From Chloroflexota bacterium (lineage in GTDB: Bacteria > Chloroflexota > Dehalococcoidia > Lucifugimonadales > Lucifugimonadaceae), in NCBI GenBank assembly GCA_018650845.1, contig JABIFF010000008.1, positions 1-64,000 on the forward strand: DNA of 64,000 bases. Direction: 5' to 3'. Shown here in pieces: positions 35,323-44,666 of the stretch. Numbering within the stretch: the first letter of the stretch is position 1; each line of letters begins with the position of its first letter. The position numbers and the translations under genes are program-made. The notes under the pieces were generated by a model. The model was not told the DNA's origin, ran no database searches, and worked only from the letters and a program-made list of their open reading frames with translations.

Positions 35323-36348
35323 ATGGAACCGATGGTCGCGCTGCGAGGCACTCCGACTGACGAGGTACTTCAGGTACTGGCGCAGTTCGGGGTCGAAAAT
35401 ATTCTTGTGTACGGCGGCCCCGGAGCAGCTCACACGAAGTATCACGAATACGTGTCACTTCGAATGAAGATCGAATCTTTTGGTATGAAGCTTGCTGCGA
35501 TTGAGGGTGGTTTCTCTCCTCAAATCGAATATCACGATGTGATCTTTGGTGGTCCAAAGCAAGACGAACTCATCGAAGATTTGTTGGTGCAAGTTCGTGA
35601 CATGGGTAACGCCGGTATTCCTATCTACGGCTACAACTGGATGCCCAATAGTTGGGGCAGGGCGCAAGCTTCCATTATCCGTGGTGGTGCTTTGGGCACT
35701 GGCTATGACTACGATTGGGAGAATTCTCGTCGACCTGAGTCGTTCCCTGGCGAAAAAATTACCGAAGACCAGATGTGGGATGCACTCGAATATTGGATCA
35801 AGGCTGTGACCCCGGTTGCTGAAGAGGTCGGTATGCGATGTGGCATTCACCCTGAAGACCCGCCAGTTCCTCAGCGTGGTGGTGTTCCCGGACTGTTCCG
35901 CAGCTTTGATGCATTCAAGCGACTAGTTGAAATCACCGATTCCGACTACAACGCCATCGAGTTCTGTCAGGGTACGTTCAGCGAAATGCCGGGCGAAGAT
36001 ATTTACGAAATGATCGAGTACTTCGGAACTCGAAACAAAATCATGTACGTCCACTTCCGCAACGTAAGCGGTCAGGCTCCTTCGTTCAACGAAGAGTTCA
36101 TCAACACCGGTTATGTCGATATGAAGCGTGCGATGCGTACTTACCGTGACGCCGGATTCACGGGGAACTTCATCGATGACCACTGTCCGTTGCTGGTCGA
36201 TGATGAAGATTTTCCTGGCAACCTCGGTGGCTACCGCTCACGACTATTCGCACAGGGCTACATTGCCGGTGTGATCGAGTCGGTGAAGAAGGAAGTCGAA
36301 TACGGCGGTCCGGTCGATATGAGCAAAGTCGTGAAAGGAGCTAACTAA
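35323..36348 (+). CDS. Mannonate dehydratase-like TIM-barrel protein, paralog 2
   Basis: UxuA-family protein of 341 residues. Conserved residues are H176 in GIHPEDPP, C215 in IEFCQGTFSEM, H244 in YVHFRNV, and D286/H287 in IDDHCP. The third position of the HPDDPP motif is Glu. The start is ATG 35323, with AAGG about 9 bases upstream. Its stop overlaps the ATG of the next paralog (TAATG), so the two are co-translated and might form a hetero-oligomer or act on related sugar acids. Confidence 0.85.
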   Translation: MEPMVALRGTPTDEVLQVLAQFGVENILVYGGPGAAHTKYHEYVSLRMKIESFGMKLAAIEGGFSPQIEYHDVIFGGPKQDELIEDLLVQVRDMGNAGIPIYGYNWMPNSWGRAQASIIRGGALGTGYDYDWENSRRPESFPGEKITEDQMWDALEYWIKAVTPVAEEVGMRCGIHPEDPPVPQRGGVPGLFRSFDAFKRLVEITDSDYNAIEFCQGTFSEMPGEDIYEMIEYFGTRNKIMYVHFRNVSGQAPSFNEEFINTGYVDMKRAMRTYRDAGFTGNFIDDHCPLLVDDEDFPGNLGGYRSRLFAQGYIAGVIESVKKEVEYGGPVDMSKVVKGAN

Positions 36349-37337
36349 TGAGGATCGGAATGGGACTCAATAGCTCCGCAAACAGAGAAGCACTGCGCTT
36401 CATGTCACAACTTGGTGTGCAGGACGTCGTTCTGAACACTCCACCGGTGCCGATTAAAAACGGCAAGTGGGAACTCACTGATCTGATTGGACTGAAGAAC
36501 GGTGTCGAAGACTGGGGCCTAAAGCTCACAGCCATTGAAAACACACAGATCGACATGCGGCACCACATGATCGCTGGCGGTCCGCGGTTCGACGAGCAGC
36601 TCGAAAACATGCTCGAAACTATTAAGGCAATCGGTAACGCTGGCATTCCGATGTACACCATGAGCTGGCGATACCCACGGTTCTACCGCACGGGTCACGT
36701 CGACATTGGCTGGGGTGCGATGGGCACTGCCTACGATGCTGAGGTCGAGAATTGGCCAAAGGTAATCGACTGGGATCTTTCGCTGGATCGAGCGTGGGAA
36801 TGTCTAGAGACTTGGGTGAAGGAAGCTACGCCAGTTGCTGAAAAGTACGGAGTGAAGCTTGGATTGCACCCTGTCGACCCACCAATGCCCGAAGTCGGCG
36901 GCGTTCCTCAGTTGTTGCACAATTTCGAGGGTTACAAGCGACTGATCGACATTGTCGATTCGCCTTACAACTCGATTTTGCTGTGTCAGGGATCGTTCTC
37001 GCAGATGGCGGGTGCTGATCAGGACAACGGCGAGAGCATCTACGACATGATCGAGTATTTTGTGAAACGTGAACGAGTTCTCTACGTTCACTTCCGCAAC
37101 GTTGAAGGCACGGTTCCAAAGTTCCACGAGACGTTCGTGAACACGGGCCACGTCGACATGTACAAGGCGATGCGAATCTACGCTGAGAACGGTTTCGATG
37201 GCTTTTTCATGGACGATCACGTTCCAATGACGAAGGGCGATACCGCTTGGGGCCACCGGGCAAAGGCCTACGCCAACGGCTACATCCAGTCATTGATTGA
37301 GACTGTGACGGATACAAGTTTGTACGGGTTGCACTAG
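36348..37337 (+). CDS. Mannonate dehydratase-like TIM-barrel protein, paralog 3
   Basis: UxuA-family protein of 329 residues. It keeps H174 in GLHPVDPP, C213 in LLCQGSFSQM, H248 in YVHFRNV, and D290/H291 in MDDHVP; the third position of the HPDDPP motif is Val. Its ATG overlaps the stop of paralog 2, and a terminator follows 17 bases after its stop, so the operon probably ends here. The acceptor sugar acid is inference, based only on family. Confidence 0.85.
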   Translation: MRIGMGLNSSANREALRFMSQLGVQDVVLNTPPVPIKNGKWELTDLIGLKNGVEDWGLKLTAIENTQIDMRHHMIAGGPRFDEQLENMLETIKAIGNAGIPMYTMSWRYPRFYRTGHVDIGWGAMGTAYDAEVENWPKVIDWDLSLDRAWECLETWVKEATPVAEKYGVKLGLHPVDPPMPEVGGVPQLLHNFEGYKRLIDIVDSPYNSILLCQGSFSQMAGADQDNGESIYDMIEYFVKRERVLYVHFRNVEGTVPKFHETFVNTGHVDMYKAMRIYAENGFDGFFMDDHVPMTKGDTAWGHRAKAYANGYIQSLIETVTDTSLYGLH

Positions 37338-37354
37338 GTAGGGATTCTCACTTG

Positions 37355-37384
37355 AGCCCTCTCCTTCTTGGAGGGGGCTTTTGG
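37355..37384 (+). terminator. Terminator after the mannonate dehydratase pair
   Basis: AGCCCTCTCC (37355-37364) pairs with GGAGGGGGCT (37370-37379) around a TTCTT loop and is followed by TTTT. It closes the two-gene operon and lies just before the next gene start, so readthrough could still reach the enolase-superfamily gene. Confidence 0.8.
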
Positions 37385-37405
37385 TTGATCCACTGGAAGA
37401 CAAAT

Positions 37406-38548
37406 ATGAAAATTGAGAAGATTGAGACTTGGCTGGTGTCGAAGTGGTTGACCGTTAGGGTTACCTGCGACGACGGTACGTATGGCGTTGGTGAGGGTAA
37501 CTTTTGGAGTTACGCCGATGCGACTGAGGTGATTACTCACCGAATCGAAGAAGACATTAAGGGGTTAGACCCTCGGGATGTCGACCGCATTTGGAACGTC
37601 GCTTACCGCAAATACTCGTTCCGAAGTCCGGCGATTACTGCCGTTTTAAGTGCTATCGATATTGCACTCTGGGACATCAAAGGCAAGCGTCTTGGTGCAC
37701 CGGTCTGGGATCTTCTCGGCGGAAAAGTTCGTGACAAGGTTCGAGCCATTCCGTTGCTTGGATCGTATGGCTACTCGGGTCCGCTTTCATCACCAGAGAG
37801 TTTTGCTCAAGCTGCACGGATGACGAAGGCTGATGGCTACACCGCTCTGAAAATGACGCCGTTCCCAGCGAACTGGGGCGAGCTAGCGCACGGCGATCTC
37901 ATCAAGCAGAACACTGCAATTGTTGAAGCTGTTCGAGAAGAAGTTGGCTGGGATTTCGATATCGGAATCGAAATTCACCGCAACATGTTCCCCGGATCAT
38001 CGGTCGTATTCGCACAGCAGATCGAAAAGTTCCTGCCGTACTTCTATGAAGACCCAATTGCTCCTGATTCTGTGATGTCGATGGGTGGCGTTGGTGACAA
38101 GGTAAACATTCCGCTGGCAGTCGGCGAAAGAAACAACACGCTCTGGGAATTCCGAGAATATTGCACTCTGCCCGGAGTTAGCTTCCTGAAGCCCGACATT
38201 GGTCTGGCAGGCGGATTCACCCACGTGAAGAAGATCGCAGCAGTCGCTGAAAGCTTCCACATCAAGATGGCTCCGCATCACTTCTTGGGGCCTATCGCCA
38301 ACATGGCGAATACCCACATCGCAACGGCAACACCGAACTGGGATGTGAACGAATTTGCTCCTGAAGCGGGAACGTTCAAAGAAGACATCGTGACAAACGT
38401 TTCCAAGGTTGTCGACGGCTACTTCATACCGTCGGAAGAACCGGGACTCGGCATTGATATCAACGTTGAAGAAATGGCAAAGCATCCGTACGAGGCTGGA
38501 ACTGGCGAGAGCTCAAGACAGGCCGACGGTGGATTGGTGCTGGGATAG
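37406..38548 (+). CDS. Enolase-superfamily sugar-acid dehydratase-like protein
   Basis: Mandelate racemase subgroup, closest in motif pattern to galactonate/mannonate dehydratase-type proteins. It is 380 residues. Residues read as metal or catalytic are E189-I190-H191 (GIEIHRN, where DxH is common), E215 (YEDPIAP), E241 (VGERNN), D264 (LKPDIGLAGG) and H291 (APHHFLGP). I chose ATG 37406; an earlier TTG at 37352 sits before the terminator. An SDR follows 5 bases downstream, so both likely act in the same sugar-acid pathway. Exact substrate unknown. Confidence 0.87.
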   Translation: MKIEKIETWLVSKWLTVRVTCDDGTYGVGEGNFWSYADATEVITHRIEEDIKGLDPRDVDRIWNVAYRKYSFRSPAITAVLSAIDIALWDIKGKRLGAPVWDLLGGKVRDKVRAIPLLGSYGYSGPLSSPESFAQAARMTKADGYTALKMTPFPANWGELAHGDLIKQNTAIVEAVREEVGWDFDIGIEIHRNMFPGSSVVFAQQIEKFLPYFYEDPIAPDSVMSMGGVGDKVNIPLAVGERNNTLWEFREYCTLPGVSFLKPDIGLAGGFTHVKKIAAVAESFHIKMAPHHFLGPIANMANTHIATATPNWDVNEFAPEAGTFKEDIVTNVSKVVDGYFIPSEEPGLGIDINVEEMAKHPYEAGTGESSRQADGGLVLG

Positions 38549-38553
38549 GCGAT

Positions 38554-39354
38554 ATGGCAGTAACTGAACCAAGAGCGCGGCTGGCAGGCAAAGTAGCGAT
38601 CATCACCGGTGGTGGTGGTGCGATGGGCGGTGCACAGGCTCGGCAGTTTGCTGCTGAGGGATCGGCAGTGTGTGTCGCCGACAATCGCCTTGAGGCGGCT
38701 GAAGCTGTTGCCCACGAGATCAACAATTCAGGCGGCAAAGCGATAGCTGTCGAGCTCGACGTGCGTGATTCGCTGGCGTGGGCCAACGTGGTTGCTCGAA
38801 CTGAAGAAGAACTCGGAAATGTCAGCCTTCTTTGCAATAACGCCGGAGCCAACTTTCGGGTTGGATTCGAAGAGCAGACCGACGAACAATTCGAACTGAT
38901 CATGGATGTTGGTTTGAATGGAGCGTTCTTCGGCATCAAAGCCGTTGTGCCTTCAATGCGTAAAGCTGGTGTGGGCGTGATTTTGAATATGGGCTCGTTG
39001 GCGTCGATTCGACCCGGCGGTGGAAGTCCTGCATACGCCGCTCAGAAGATGGCGATGGTTGGTCTTACTCGTTCAGCAGCTGCGTCGTTTGCAAAAGACA
39101 ATATTCGCTGTGTAATTATCTCTCCCGGCCACGTTGATACCCCGTTCATTCGAGGCAACAACGAGCACAGCCCTAACAGTTGGGAGACCAGCATCGATAA
39201 TCCCGACAATTTTGAACGTCGACTGAACAACACGCCGCTGGGTCGATTGCAGCAACCGGAAGACATTGCAAATGCGTTCATGTTTGCTGCTACCGATGAC
39301 GCGGCGATGATTACCGGATCAATGATTACGGTCGACGGCGGAGCTGCCCTGTAA
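38554..39354 (+). CDS. Short-chain dehydrogenase/reductase
   Basis: NAD(P)-dependent SDR of 266 residues. The cofactor motif is TGGGGAMGG (18-26), then NNAG (95-98), catalytic S148 in NMGSLAS, and YAAQK with Y161 and K165. The position after an enolase-superfamily gene suggests it oxidises or reduces a sugar acid or the keto product. A separate CocE-type hydrolase gene follows. Confidence 0.9.
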   Translation: MAVTEPRARLAGKVAIITGGGGAMGGAQARQFAAEGSAVCVADNRLEAAEAVAHEINNSGGKAIAVELDVRDSLAWANVVARTEEELGNVSLLCNNAGANFRVGFEEQTDEQFELIMDVGLNGAFFGIKAVVPSMRKAGVGVILNMGSLASIRPGGGSPAYAAQKMAMVGLTRSAAASFAKDNIRCVIISPGHVDTPFIRGNNEHSPNSWETSIDNPDNFERRLNNTPLGRLQQPEDIANAFMFAATDDAAMITGSMITVDGGAAL

Positions 39355-39406
39355 CTACTAATGGACGCACAAAGTGCTGATGGCATGCTTTCCTGAAGGA
39401 TGAAAA

Positions 39407-41146
39407 TTGACGAGTTCAGACGGTTCATACGACGTAATAATCGAGCGGAATTTGGAAGTCCCAATGCGGGACGGAACGATACTTCGCGCCGACGTTTGGC
39501 GACCTGACGCTGAGGGCGAGTTCCCGGTGCTAATCGAACGCACTCCGTACGATAAAACCGGCTCTTCTGAGTCGAATCTTGGAGCGGGCGAATTCTACGG
39601 ATCGCATGGCTACGCAGTGTTGATCCAAGATGTGCGAGGAAGGTTCGCATCTGACGGGGAATTTTATCCGTTTAGAGACGACGGTGACGGCGATAAAAAA
39701 GACGGTTTTGACACTGTTGAATGGGCCGCTGAACAGTCATGGTCGAACGGGAAAATTGGCACCATAGGTGGGTCGTATTCTGGTGCTACACAGTACCGGA
39801 TGCTTGCCACTCAACCTCCTCACCTAACGGCACAATTTTCACGTCAGTCGTCGGCAGATTACTACGATGAGTGGGTCTATCGAAGCGGCGCGTTTGAGCA
39901 TGGTTTCAACGTCATGTGGACGCTGAAGCACACTGCCACAAACGCTCGGAAATTGGCAGCAGCTGGTGCCGAAGATGCCACCGACAAAAGCGTAAATCAG
40001 GCATCAGATAATTACCAAAAATGGCTTGAGTATTCGCCGATTTCTCCGTTGCCGCCGGTCGCCGAATTGCACGACTGGTTTACCGACTGGATGAACCACC
40101 CGAATCACGACGATTTCTGGGAGGAATTCAGCAATGCTCGCTCGCACGATCGAGTCAATGTTCCGGTTCACCATTTTGGAAGTTGGTTCGATTGTTTTCT
40201 AGCTGGAACAATCAGGAATTTTTCAGGGATGAGCTCTAAGGCTGCAACTCCTGAAGCCCGAAACGGGCAACGAATGACGATTGGACCCTGGGTTCATAAT
40301 CCGGGACCTGCCGACATGCGAGAAGCCGGCGACGTTGATTTTGGCGAGCAGGCGAAACTCGGCTGGTTCGAGATGCGTTTGCGTTGGTTCGATCATTGGC
40401 TAAAGAGTGTCGACAACGGGGTCGATTCCGACAAGCCAGTAAAATTGTTTGCGATGGGCATCAACAAGTGGCGCGAGTTCGACGAGTGGCCTCCGGCGGC
40501 TGCCACGAACACGCCTTTTTATCTTTCATCTGGCACATCTGGATCGGCGAAATCATTGAACGATGGAGTGTTATCGGATGAGAAACCGAATTTGTTCGGA
40601 GAAGTCTTCGACGAGTACGACTCCGACCCCGAAAACCCCATCCGTTCGTTCGGAGGTGGGCACCTTGGCGATAACAATGGCCCTCGAGATCAACGTGGCT
40701 GCGAAGACAATATTCTGACTTACACGACGGAAATTCTCGAAAACGATCTAGATGTAACTGGTCCAGTGAAGGCCGTTCTGCATGCTTCAACTTCGGCCAT
40801 GGACACTGATTGGGTCGTCCGAATTACCGATGTCCATCCCGATGGCACATCGATGCTCGTTTGCGACGGAATCTTGAGAGGAAGATTCAAAGATTCGTTC
40901 GAAAAACCAGTAGCGCTTGTTCCGCATATGCCAACTGAATTCGAAGTCGACCTTTGGGCGACCAGTCATGTGTTCCAGAAAGGGCATCGACTGCGTGTCT
41001 CAGTTTCGAGTAGTAGCTTCCCTCGGTGGGATCGAAACTGGCAAACGGGCAAGAACAACGCGCTGGAATCGAGCGGTATTGTCGCTCGTAATCGGATATT
41101 CCGAGATGAAATTCGGCCTTCTCACGTCATCCTGCCGCTGCTCTAG
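39407..41146 (+). CDS. CocE/NonD family hydrolase
   Basis: Serine hydrolase of the alpha/beta-hydrolase S15 type, 579 residues. The N-terminal domain begins VPMRDGTILRADVWRP and has VLIQDVRGRFASDGEF; the nucleophile motif is GGSYSG with S123. The C-terminal jelly-roll domain includes RLRVSVSSSSFPRWDRN, a region of the family. Members cleave acyl peptides, cocaine esters or beta-lactam-like substrates; the natural substrate here is unknown. No signal peptide is seen. The start is TTG with AAGGA at 39396-39400. Confidence 0.88.
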   Translation: MTSSDGSYDVIIERNLEVPMRDGTILRADVWRPDAEGEFPVLIERTPYDKTGSSESNLGAGEFYGSHGYAVLIQDVRGRFASDGEFYPFRDDGDGDKKDGFDTVEWAAEQSWSNGKIGTIGGSYSGATQYRMLATQPPHLTAQFSRQSSADYYDEWVYRSGAFEHGFNVMWTLKHTATNARKLAAAGAEDATDKSVNQASDNYQKWLEYSPISPLPPVAELHDWFTDWMNHPNHDDFWEEFSNARSHDRVNVPVHHFGSWFDCFLAGTIRNFSGMSSKAATPEARNGQRMTIGPWVHNPGPADMREAGDVDFGEQAKLGWFEMRLRWFDHWLKSVDNGVDSDKPVKLFAMGINKWREFDEWPPAAATNTPFYLSSGTSGSAKSLNDGVLSDEKPNLFGEVFDEYDSDPENPIRSFGGGHLGDNNGPRDQRGCEDNILTYTTEILENDLDVTGPVKAVLHASTSAMDTDWVVRITDVHPDGTSMLVCDGILRGRFKDSFEKPVALVPHMPTEFEVDLWATSHVFQKGHRLRVSVSSSSFPRWDRNWQTGKNNALESSGIVARNRIFRDEIRPSHVILPLL

Positions 41147-41301
41147 TAACTCAGGAACGTGTTCTGGGCGGTAAGAACGGTTTGAACTGAAAAGTTCACC
41201 GGTTTGGCAGCGTACGCCTCATGTGTATGTGCGTATGCGCCCACGGGGGCGGTGTTCATGACACACATGTCGATTTCGGCAACTGCGGCTAATCTCAGAT
41301 T

Positions 41302-44040
41302 ATGGGAACAGTCCTGGCAGTCAAAATCGATCGCCACTACATAACCAGACGCTTCAGAATCCTTCTACTCGCATTTGCACTTGCGGTAGTTGGATTTATC
41401 GCGCCTGCTGGTGATGCAAATACGATTTTTGCGTCACAGACTGGAACGCTCAACGCTAACCCGACACACACCGATCTTGCATCGGAAGTTACTGTCACGG
41501 TATTTGACCCTGATCTTAACGTAACGGTTCTTCGTGAGTTCGAAACCACCGATTCGACGGGTAATCTCTACGTTCTCCCAACTGGATCGGCCGGTGATAC
41601 AGCCGTGCTCAAGTTGAGCAACTCTTCAGTGGGTGACTTTAACGCTGACGGGGTAATTACTGAAACGGATGTGCAGCTGAGCACATCCAAAGCAGCTGTT
41701 CAGTGGGTGAACAAAGATTCGGGAACCTTCCAAATAGTTTTGGCCCAAACAGTTTCAGCTACCGAAAATTTCACTGTTACGTACCGCAGCGAGCACAAAG
41801 ATGCGACGACCGTGACTCTGCGCAGTCCGTCGGATCCTGCTGGTTTTACATTGAGCCTGACGGAGACTGCTCCGACCACTCACACTTTCGTGGCTACCTT
41901 CAAGACCGGTGACGCAACGGTAATTACTGGTGCTACCGAATCCACTTCGACAACACGCCCAGTTATTAAGGTAGTCGATGGCGATACGGTCACTCTCGAA
42001 TATGCCGACGCTAGCCCTTCGAAACTAATTAGTGAAGCTGTGGTGGTCGATGCCACCAAGCCTTCGGTTTCTATCACTGCGCCAGTACACAAGAGTTCGT
42101 CCAGCAATACGACCGTTTGGGCAAGGGCAGTGGTTACCGACGCTGCCTCGGGTGTTGATCTCAGCCAGATCAAATTCCATGTTGATGTTGATCGTGATGA
42201 AGTATTTGATGAACCCGGTGAAACTATTTCAGCTTCTGTCGCCGATTCTGTTGCGATCAATCAAGGTTGGAATGCTGCGGTCTTGCTTCCTGCAGTTGGC
42301 ACGAATGGGCTGGTCAACTGGTACGTGACAGCTACGGACAGAGCATCGAACGTTGGTATTTCTGATTCAGAAGCCACGAGTGGCGATCAACTCCATAAAT
42401 ACACCGTCGATACTTCACCGCCTGCGATCGATGAGGTTGTGCTTGGTCAGGTGTTTGATTCGACGGCGAAAAAGACCGTAAGCAACGTTCTTAACAGCAT
42501 CAAGGTGAAATGGTCGGAGCCAATCAAAGAAACTTCGATTGATGCCTCGCGCTTCATCATTAAAGGTCAGTCTGCCAAGACCGCGACGATGGTTACCGAT
42601 GTTACTGAGCTAGTCGATATGACAGAGGTGACCAATTCAGTTTGGCTCACGTTCGAAGATATTCCGACCTCGCCCGAAAAAATTACGATCATGCCGGGTG
42701 CTGTATCTGATCTGACAGATTTTCCTTCGGAATTGAAAGAATTAATTCCGATCGACAAATTAGGACCTAGGCTTACCGTTTCGACCGATACGGCCATTAC
42801 AAACAGCCTTCTGACTATCAACGTTACGACAGTCGAATCACTTACTTCGGATCCGACAGTGACTATCAATGGTGTGACGTTCGGATCGGCTCAGCCGTTG
42901 GACACCAACGTGTGGGCGATTGTTGTTGATGGAACGACGTTTACGGGATCGGCAGCAGGCGATGGAGTGAAGAACGTTGAGGCAGCTGGATTCGATGCAG
43001 CGCTGAACATTGCAAGAGGTGGCGTGGGTGTTGATGCTGTTGGCTATCCGGATGGAGCCGTTCAATTCCATTTGGACACTGTAATCAAACAGCCGGTGGT
43101 TCTTCCGGGTGATCGTGAAATTGCGATTATTCCTAGCCCGTTGATCACCGTTAGCTTTGCCGAGGAAATTGGTGAGTACTCTGGCGACTCGCATGCAGGT
43201 GTGACGATTATTAGCGCAAAACTCGATGGCACCGATGTCACATCTGGCTTCACCGCTGAATCAGCTACGACATGGTCGTATCGCCCTGCGTTCCTGTCGA
43301 ACGACGATCACATTTTTGAAGTTATCGGTCGAGACGATGCAGGGAACACTCATGGCGCGATAGTGCGGTCGTTCAGTGTGAACGCACCTGAACCGACAGC
43401 GACACCCGTTCCAACTGAAACTCCTACTCCGCTGCCTACTGTAGATATCACTCCTGTTGTAGAGGTCGCTCCAACGGAAGTACCAACCGACGCGACAGAA
43501 GTCGCAAGCGCATCTCCTGAGCCTGTTGGTACACCAGACGATTCAACTCCGGTTGAGGCGACGCCAGCACCGGAAGCGGTTGAACCCGAACCGGTTGCAA
43601 CTCCAGTTCCGGAAGCTGTTGAACCAACAGCAGTACCCGAGGATGCAGCTTCTGTCGATGCAGAGCCTGAGGTTGCACCGACTCCAGAAGATTCTGAAGC
43701 TGTAACACCGGAAGACGAAACAGAACCTCCCGCTGACGATGGATCAGAAGAGGGCTCATCTGAAGAAGACGAGGAAGTCACTGAGGAAGACATTGCGGCG
43801 ACAGTAGCTGCGATGCGTGCTGATGACGAAGACAATCCGTTTGCCGAAGACGAAGGTAATGGCGATGGATCGCTAGCGCCTGAACCAGCATTGACCGTGT
43901 TCGGTTGCAACGTGCCAACAGGCGGTGATGAAGCCGTTGGAGCCGTGACTGCTGGTGCCGACTATCTACTGGCGGCAGCTGGACTCTTCGGGCTGATCGT
44001 GGCTCGAGTTCGCCCTAAGCGTCGTAAAAACGAAGACTAG
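41302..44040 (+). CDS. Large exported surface protein with P/T/E-rich linker and C-terminal anchor
   Basis: A 912-residue protein that is likely on the cell surface. A signal peptide or N-terminal anchor occupies residues 15-40. A long beta-rich ectodomain follows, with Ig-like segments (VVDATKPSVSITAPV, then TSPPAIDEVVL) and a dockerin-like calcium loop GDFNADGVITETD at about 111-123. A P/T/E-rich linker runs from about 696 to 815 (TPVPTETPTPLPT), then an acidic stretch (SEEDEEVTEED), one Cys at about 869 (VFGCNVP), a hydrophobic helix at about 885-903 and a basic tail KRRKNED. I do not recognise the ectodomain. The C-terminal layout resembles Gram-negative sorting tags, and the cysteine may be processed; this is inference. 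Confidence 0.8.
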   Translation: MGTVLAVKIDRHYITRRFRILLLAFALAVVGFIAPAGDANTIFASQTGTLNANPTHTDLASEVTVTVFDPDLNVTVLREFETTDSTGNLYVLPTGSAGDTAVLKLSNSSVGDFNADGVITETDVQLSTSKAAVQWVNKDSGTFQIVLAQTVSATENFTVTYRSEHKDATTVTLRSPSDPAGFTLSLTETAPTTHTFVATFKTGDATVITGATESTSTTRPVIKVVDGDTVTLEYADASPSKLISEAVVVDATKPSVSITAPVHKSSSSNTTVWARAVVTDAASGVDLSQIKFHVDVDRDEVFDEPGETISASVADSVAINQGWNAAVLLPAVGTNGLVNWYVTATDRASNVGISDSEATSGDQLHKYTVDTSPPAIDEVVLGQVFDSTAKKTVSNVLNSIKVKWSEPIKETSIDASRFIIKGQSAKTATMVTDVTELVDMTEVTNSVWLTFEDIPTSPEKITIMPGAVSDLTDFPSELKELIPIDKLGPRLTVSTDTAITNSLLTINVTTVESLTSDPTVTINGVTFGSAQPLDTNVWAIVVDGTTFTGSAAGDGVKNVEAAGFDAALNIARGGVGVDAVGYPDGAVQFHLDTVIKQPVVLPGDREIAIIPSPLITVSFAEEIGEYSGDSHAGVTIISAKLDGTDVTSGFTAESATTWSYRPAFLSNDDHIFEVIGRDDAGNTHGAIVRSFSVNAPEPTATPVPTETPTPLPTVDITPVVEVAPTEVPTDATEVASASPEPVGTPDDSTPVEATPAPEAVEPEPVATPVPEAVEPTAVPEDAASVDAEPEVAPTPEDSEAVTPEDETEPPADDGSEEGSSEEDEEVTEEDIAATVAAMRADDEDNPFAEDEGNGDGSLAPEPALTVFGCNVPTGGDEAVGAVTAGADYLLAAAGLFGLIVARVRPKRRKNED

Positions 44041-44057
44041 GTTCAAGGCAATCGTGC

Positions 44058-44666
44058 CTAGATAAACGGCCCGCCGGGTCCCCAGTCATCGTTTCCAGTT
44101 AGTCGTTTCCTAAGAGCACGAAGTTGCAAGGGCATCTTCGCGTTCGATTCCCAGGTTTGATCAACTCCCTCAGCTTGAGGTTCGCCTTTCACGATGATCT
44201 CTATAAGAACAGGGCCGGGACTTCTGAGGATTTCAGGAAGTGCTGAGTCGAGAGATTCGACGTCTTCAAATCTGTGGGTCGACGCGTAGCCACATGCCTC
44301 CGCAGCTTTTGCATATTCGACACCCGCTGTCGGCAACGGCTGACCGCCAGTTACCGAGTAGATACCGTTGTTGAAAACGAAGTGATAGAGGTTTTTAGGA
44401 GCCATGCCAGCAATCGTGGCGAGCGACCCAAAGTTCATGAGTAGTGAACCGTCGGCATCGAGACACAACACTGATCGCTCGGGATCACCAAGTGCCAATC
44501 CAAGTGCGACAGAAGAAGCCTTGGACATGCCGTTTGCGATGCCGATATCGAGATCGGGTTCCTTAGAAATCTGGTTCCAATACTTGGTTTGCGTCATCGT
44601 CGTAACGGCAACGGCTTCACCTCGTGATTCGTTTAGAACTCGGCAGGCGTCAGCGTAGGTAATCAT
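44058..44666 (-). CDS. ThDP-dependent decarboxylase, pyrophosphate-binding subunit (sulfopyruvate decarboxylase beta-like)
   Basis: Subunit carrying the thiamine-diphosphate pyrophosphate-binding domain. The motif DADGSLLMNFG (GDG in most relatives) and the downstream FVFNNG form the ThDP/Mg site. It is 202 residues. It pairs with the next gene, a PYR-domain subunit, whose stop overlaps its start by one base (TAATG). The split form matches ComD/ComE sulfopyruvate decarboxylase or phosphonopyruvate decarboxylase. No further sulfolactate or phosphonate gene is nearby, so the substrate remains open. Confidence 0.85.
   Translation of the reverse strand: MITYADACRVLNESRGEAVAVTTMTQTKYWNQISKEPDLDIGIANGMSKASSVALGLALGDPERSVLCLDADGSLLMNFGSLATIAGMAPKNLYHFVFNNGIYSVTGGQPLPTAGVEYAKAAEACGYASTHRFEDVESLDSALPEILRSPGPVLIEIIVKGEPQAEGVDQTWESNAKMPLQLRALRKRLTGNDDWGPGGPFI

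Noticed and set aside
43350-43910. Open frame on the minus strand opposite the P/T/E-rich linker
   Set aside because: A Ser/Gly/Val shadow created by the repetitive linker codons on the other strand.
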